DNA of 15,404 nt, taken from the NCBI GenBank assembly GCA_030628975.1, contig DAOVPZ010000008.1, forward strand, positions 1 through 15,404, given 5' to 3'. This DNA is from Candidatus Cloacimonadota bacterium (GTDB taxonomy: Bacteria; Cloacimonadota; Cloacimonadia; JGIOTU-2). Under the pieces are notes generated by a model. That model saw nothing but the letters and a program-made list of their open reading frames with translations. It made no database searches and had not been told where the DNA came from. Shown piece by piece: positions 14,096 through 15,404 of this stretch. Made by a program: the position numbers and the translations under genes. Position 1 is the first letter of the stretch, and the number at the start of each line of letters is the position of its first letter.

Positions 14096-15404
14096 TAGTC
14101 AATCAACCTTTCAACAATTTTTTCCATTTCTAAAGCTCTTGAACCCTTTACTAAAATTGCAGATTGTCTCGGAAAAGATATATTTTTTATACCATTATAA
14201 ATAAATTCATTTGTCGAATAATAATGGTTACTACCATTAAAATTTTTTGATAATTCACCAATAGAGATAACCTTATCTAATTTGATATTTTTTAGAAAAT
14301 TCCCAATTCCCTTGTGAAGGTCAACACTTTTGTTTCCCAATTCTAACATATCACCTAAGATTGCATACTTATACCTTTTTGTGGTTTTATCTAAATAGTT
14401 CAATGCTGCACGCATTGAAACAGGATTTGCATTATAACAATCCGCAATAACCAACCAATCATTAATCTTATTATGCAGTATTTCCATTCTTAAATTTACT
14501 TCTAGTTTTTTTGATAATCCATCTTGAATTTCCTTATGAGTTAAACCAAATTCTTTTCCAATAATAATTGCTGGAATGGCATTAAATATATTATGTTTAA
14601 CATTATTGTAAATATAATATTTCTCTTTATTCAATTTAAATGAATATTTCTCTTTTTCCAACAATATTGAAGAAAGCTCAAAATCATTTTTACCTAATCC
14701 ATAAGAAATGTAATGCTTACAATCTGTATATTTTTTCAGAAACTTAATATCTCCATTAAAGATTTTCAAACAGTTTTTCGAAGAATATTTGAAAATATCA
14801 AACTTTTCCTTGAAAACACCTTTAAGGTCTCGTAAAAATTCCAAATGGGATTCCCCTATACTTGTAATTATTGCAATGTCGGGTATGCAAATCTGTGTCA
14901 GTCTTTTCATTTCACCAAATTCACTTGTACCAAGTTCTAATACAGAAATCTCATGAGAGTCATTCATTTCAAAAACTGTTAAAGGTAGTCCAACCAAAGT
15001 ATTGAGATTGCCTTTTGTCTTGTGGGCTATATATTTCTGTGATAAAACATTTGCAACAAATTCTTTAGTTAATGTTTTACCAACTGAACCGGTTATTCCA
15101 ATGACAGGTAATTCAAATTGTTCTTTATAGTATTTTGCTAATTTACCTAAAGCTATTAAAGTATTATCAACATATATTAATTTCTTATCATCTTTAATAT
15201 CCTCTGGTGTATATTCTACAACTGCAATTTGTGAACCGTTATTCAAAGCTTCATAAACAAAGTTATGCCCTTCATAATTTTCTCCTTTAAGTGCAAAAAA
15301 AATGGAATTTATATTTTTTATATCTTCTTCACAAATCTTTCTGCTATCAGTAAAAACTTTATTGATTGAAATACACTTTTCATTTGTGGTCTTTCCATTT
15401 ATAG
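14095..15404 (-). CDS. murF: UDP-N-acetylmuramoyl-tripeptide--D-alanyl-D-alanine ligase, 5' end outside window
   Basis: The frame is open to the window edge (first whole codon at 15402-15400) and stops at 14097-14095, giving 435 visible residues. A TTG at 15246 is not the start, because family sequence continues upstream: 'VFTDSRKICEEDI', then 'SIFFALKGENYEGHNFV', which is the MurE/MurF N-terminal UDP-binding domain. The ATPase loop reads GITGSVGKTLTKEF (around 15060-15100). Next come 'TKGNLNTLVGLPLT' and 'LELGTSEFGEM', then the C-terminal domain with 'ADCYNANPVSMRAAL', 'AILGDMLELG' and 'VLVKGSRALEMEKIVERL', which identify MurF. It adds D-Ala-D-Ala to complete UDP-MurNAc-pentapeptide. Only a short N-terminal piece is likely missing, and murE is the expected upstream neighbour. 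Confidence 0.96.
   Translation of the reverse strand, partial: INGKTTNEKCISINKVFTDSRKICEEDIKNINSIFFALKGENYEGHNFVYEALNNGSQIAVVEYTPEDIKDDKKLIYVDNTLIALGKLAKYYKEQFELPVIGITGSVGKTLTKEFVANVLSQKYIAHKTKGNLNTLVGLPLTVFEMNDSHEISVLELGTSEFGEMKRLTQICIPDIAIITSIGESHLEFLRDLKGVFKEKFDIFKYSSKNCLKIFNGDIKFLKKYTDCKHYISYGLGKNDFELSSILLEKEKYSFKLNKEKYYIYNNVKHNIFNAIPAIIIGKEFGLTHKEIQDGLSKKLEVNLRMEILHNKINDWLVIADCYNANPVSMRAALNYLDKTTKRYKYAILGDMLELGNKSVDLHKGIGNFLKNIKLDKVISIGELSKNFNGSNHYYSTNEFIYNGIKNISFPRQSAILVKGSRALEMEKIVERLID

Noticed and set aside
15244..15246. TTG as start of murF
   Set aside because: MurF N-terminal domain sequence continues in frame to the window edge.

Overview
The window comes from an AT-rich bacterial genome (roughly 30% G+C by eye). 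The gene content suggests an uncultured anaerobe, perhaps of the FCB superphylum or a related candidate phylum. The hints are an Mrp/NifX-type/MinD-type ATPase cluster common in anaerobes, a lipoprotein with a class II signal peptide and a PKD/Ig-like domain, and short GC-rich palindromes scattered through an AT-rich background. This placement is an inference with low confidence. No tRNA, rRNA, insertion sequence, CRISPR array or nif structural gene is visible, and no gene-free stretch exceeds 300 bases.

The left part (1-2259, plus strand) is an iron-sulfur/metallocofactor-type cluster. It holds the 3' end of a MinD-superfamily ATPase, a NifX/NifB-type small protein with a GTG start, an Mrp/NBP35 ATPase with Walker A and a CPHC motif, and a second NifX/NifB-type small protein. 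Two of its intergenic gaps (374-483 and 880-1003) hold degenerate inverted repeats built from a 'ccacgaa/cacaaa' theme.

The rest (2316-15404) is on the minus strand and converges on the first cluster at an imperfect hairpin (2271-2300). In transcription order it is a division and cell wall (dcw) operon: murF (5' end outside the window), mraY, murD, ftsW, murG, murC, murB, ftsQ, ftsA, ftsZ. It is followed by a small four-helix membrane protein of the 'phage holin 4' family and a lipoprotein with three tandem C-terminal repeats. The Mur enzymes finish UDP-MurNAc-pentapeptide (MurB, C, D, F), MraY and MurG make lipid I and lipid II, FtsW polymerises glycan at the septum, and FtsQ/FtsA/FtsZ build the divisome. 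No ddl gene lies between murC and ftsQ; murB sits there instead. Most junctions overlap or are separated by one base, so the genes are probably translationally coupled.

The most unusual signal is a set of short GC-rich palindromes inside three of these essential genes. They lie at 4746-4764 (ftsZ), 7806-7823 (murB) and 12846-12863 (murD), each read through in frame near the protein N-terminus. A related 62-base composite palindrome lies between ftsA and ftsZ (4812-4873). Together they look like a dispersed miniature palindromic element that can enter coding sequence without breaking the frame.
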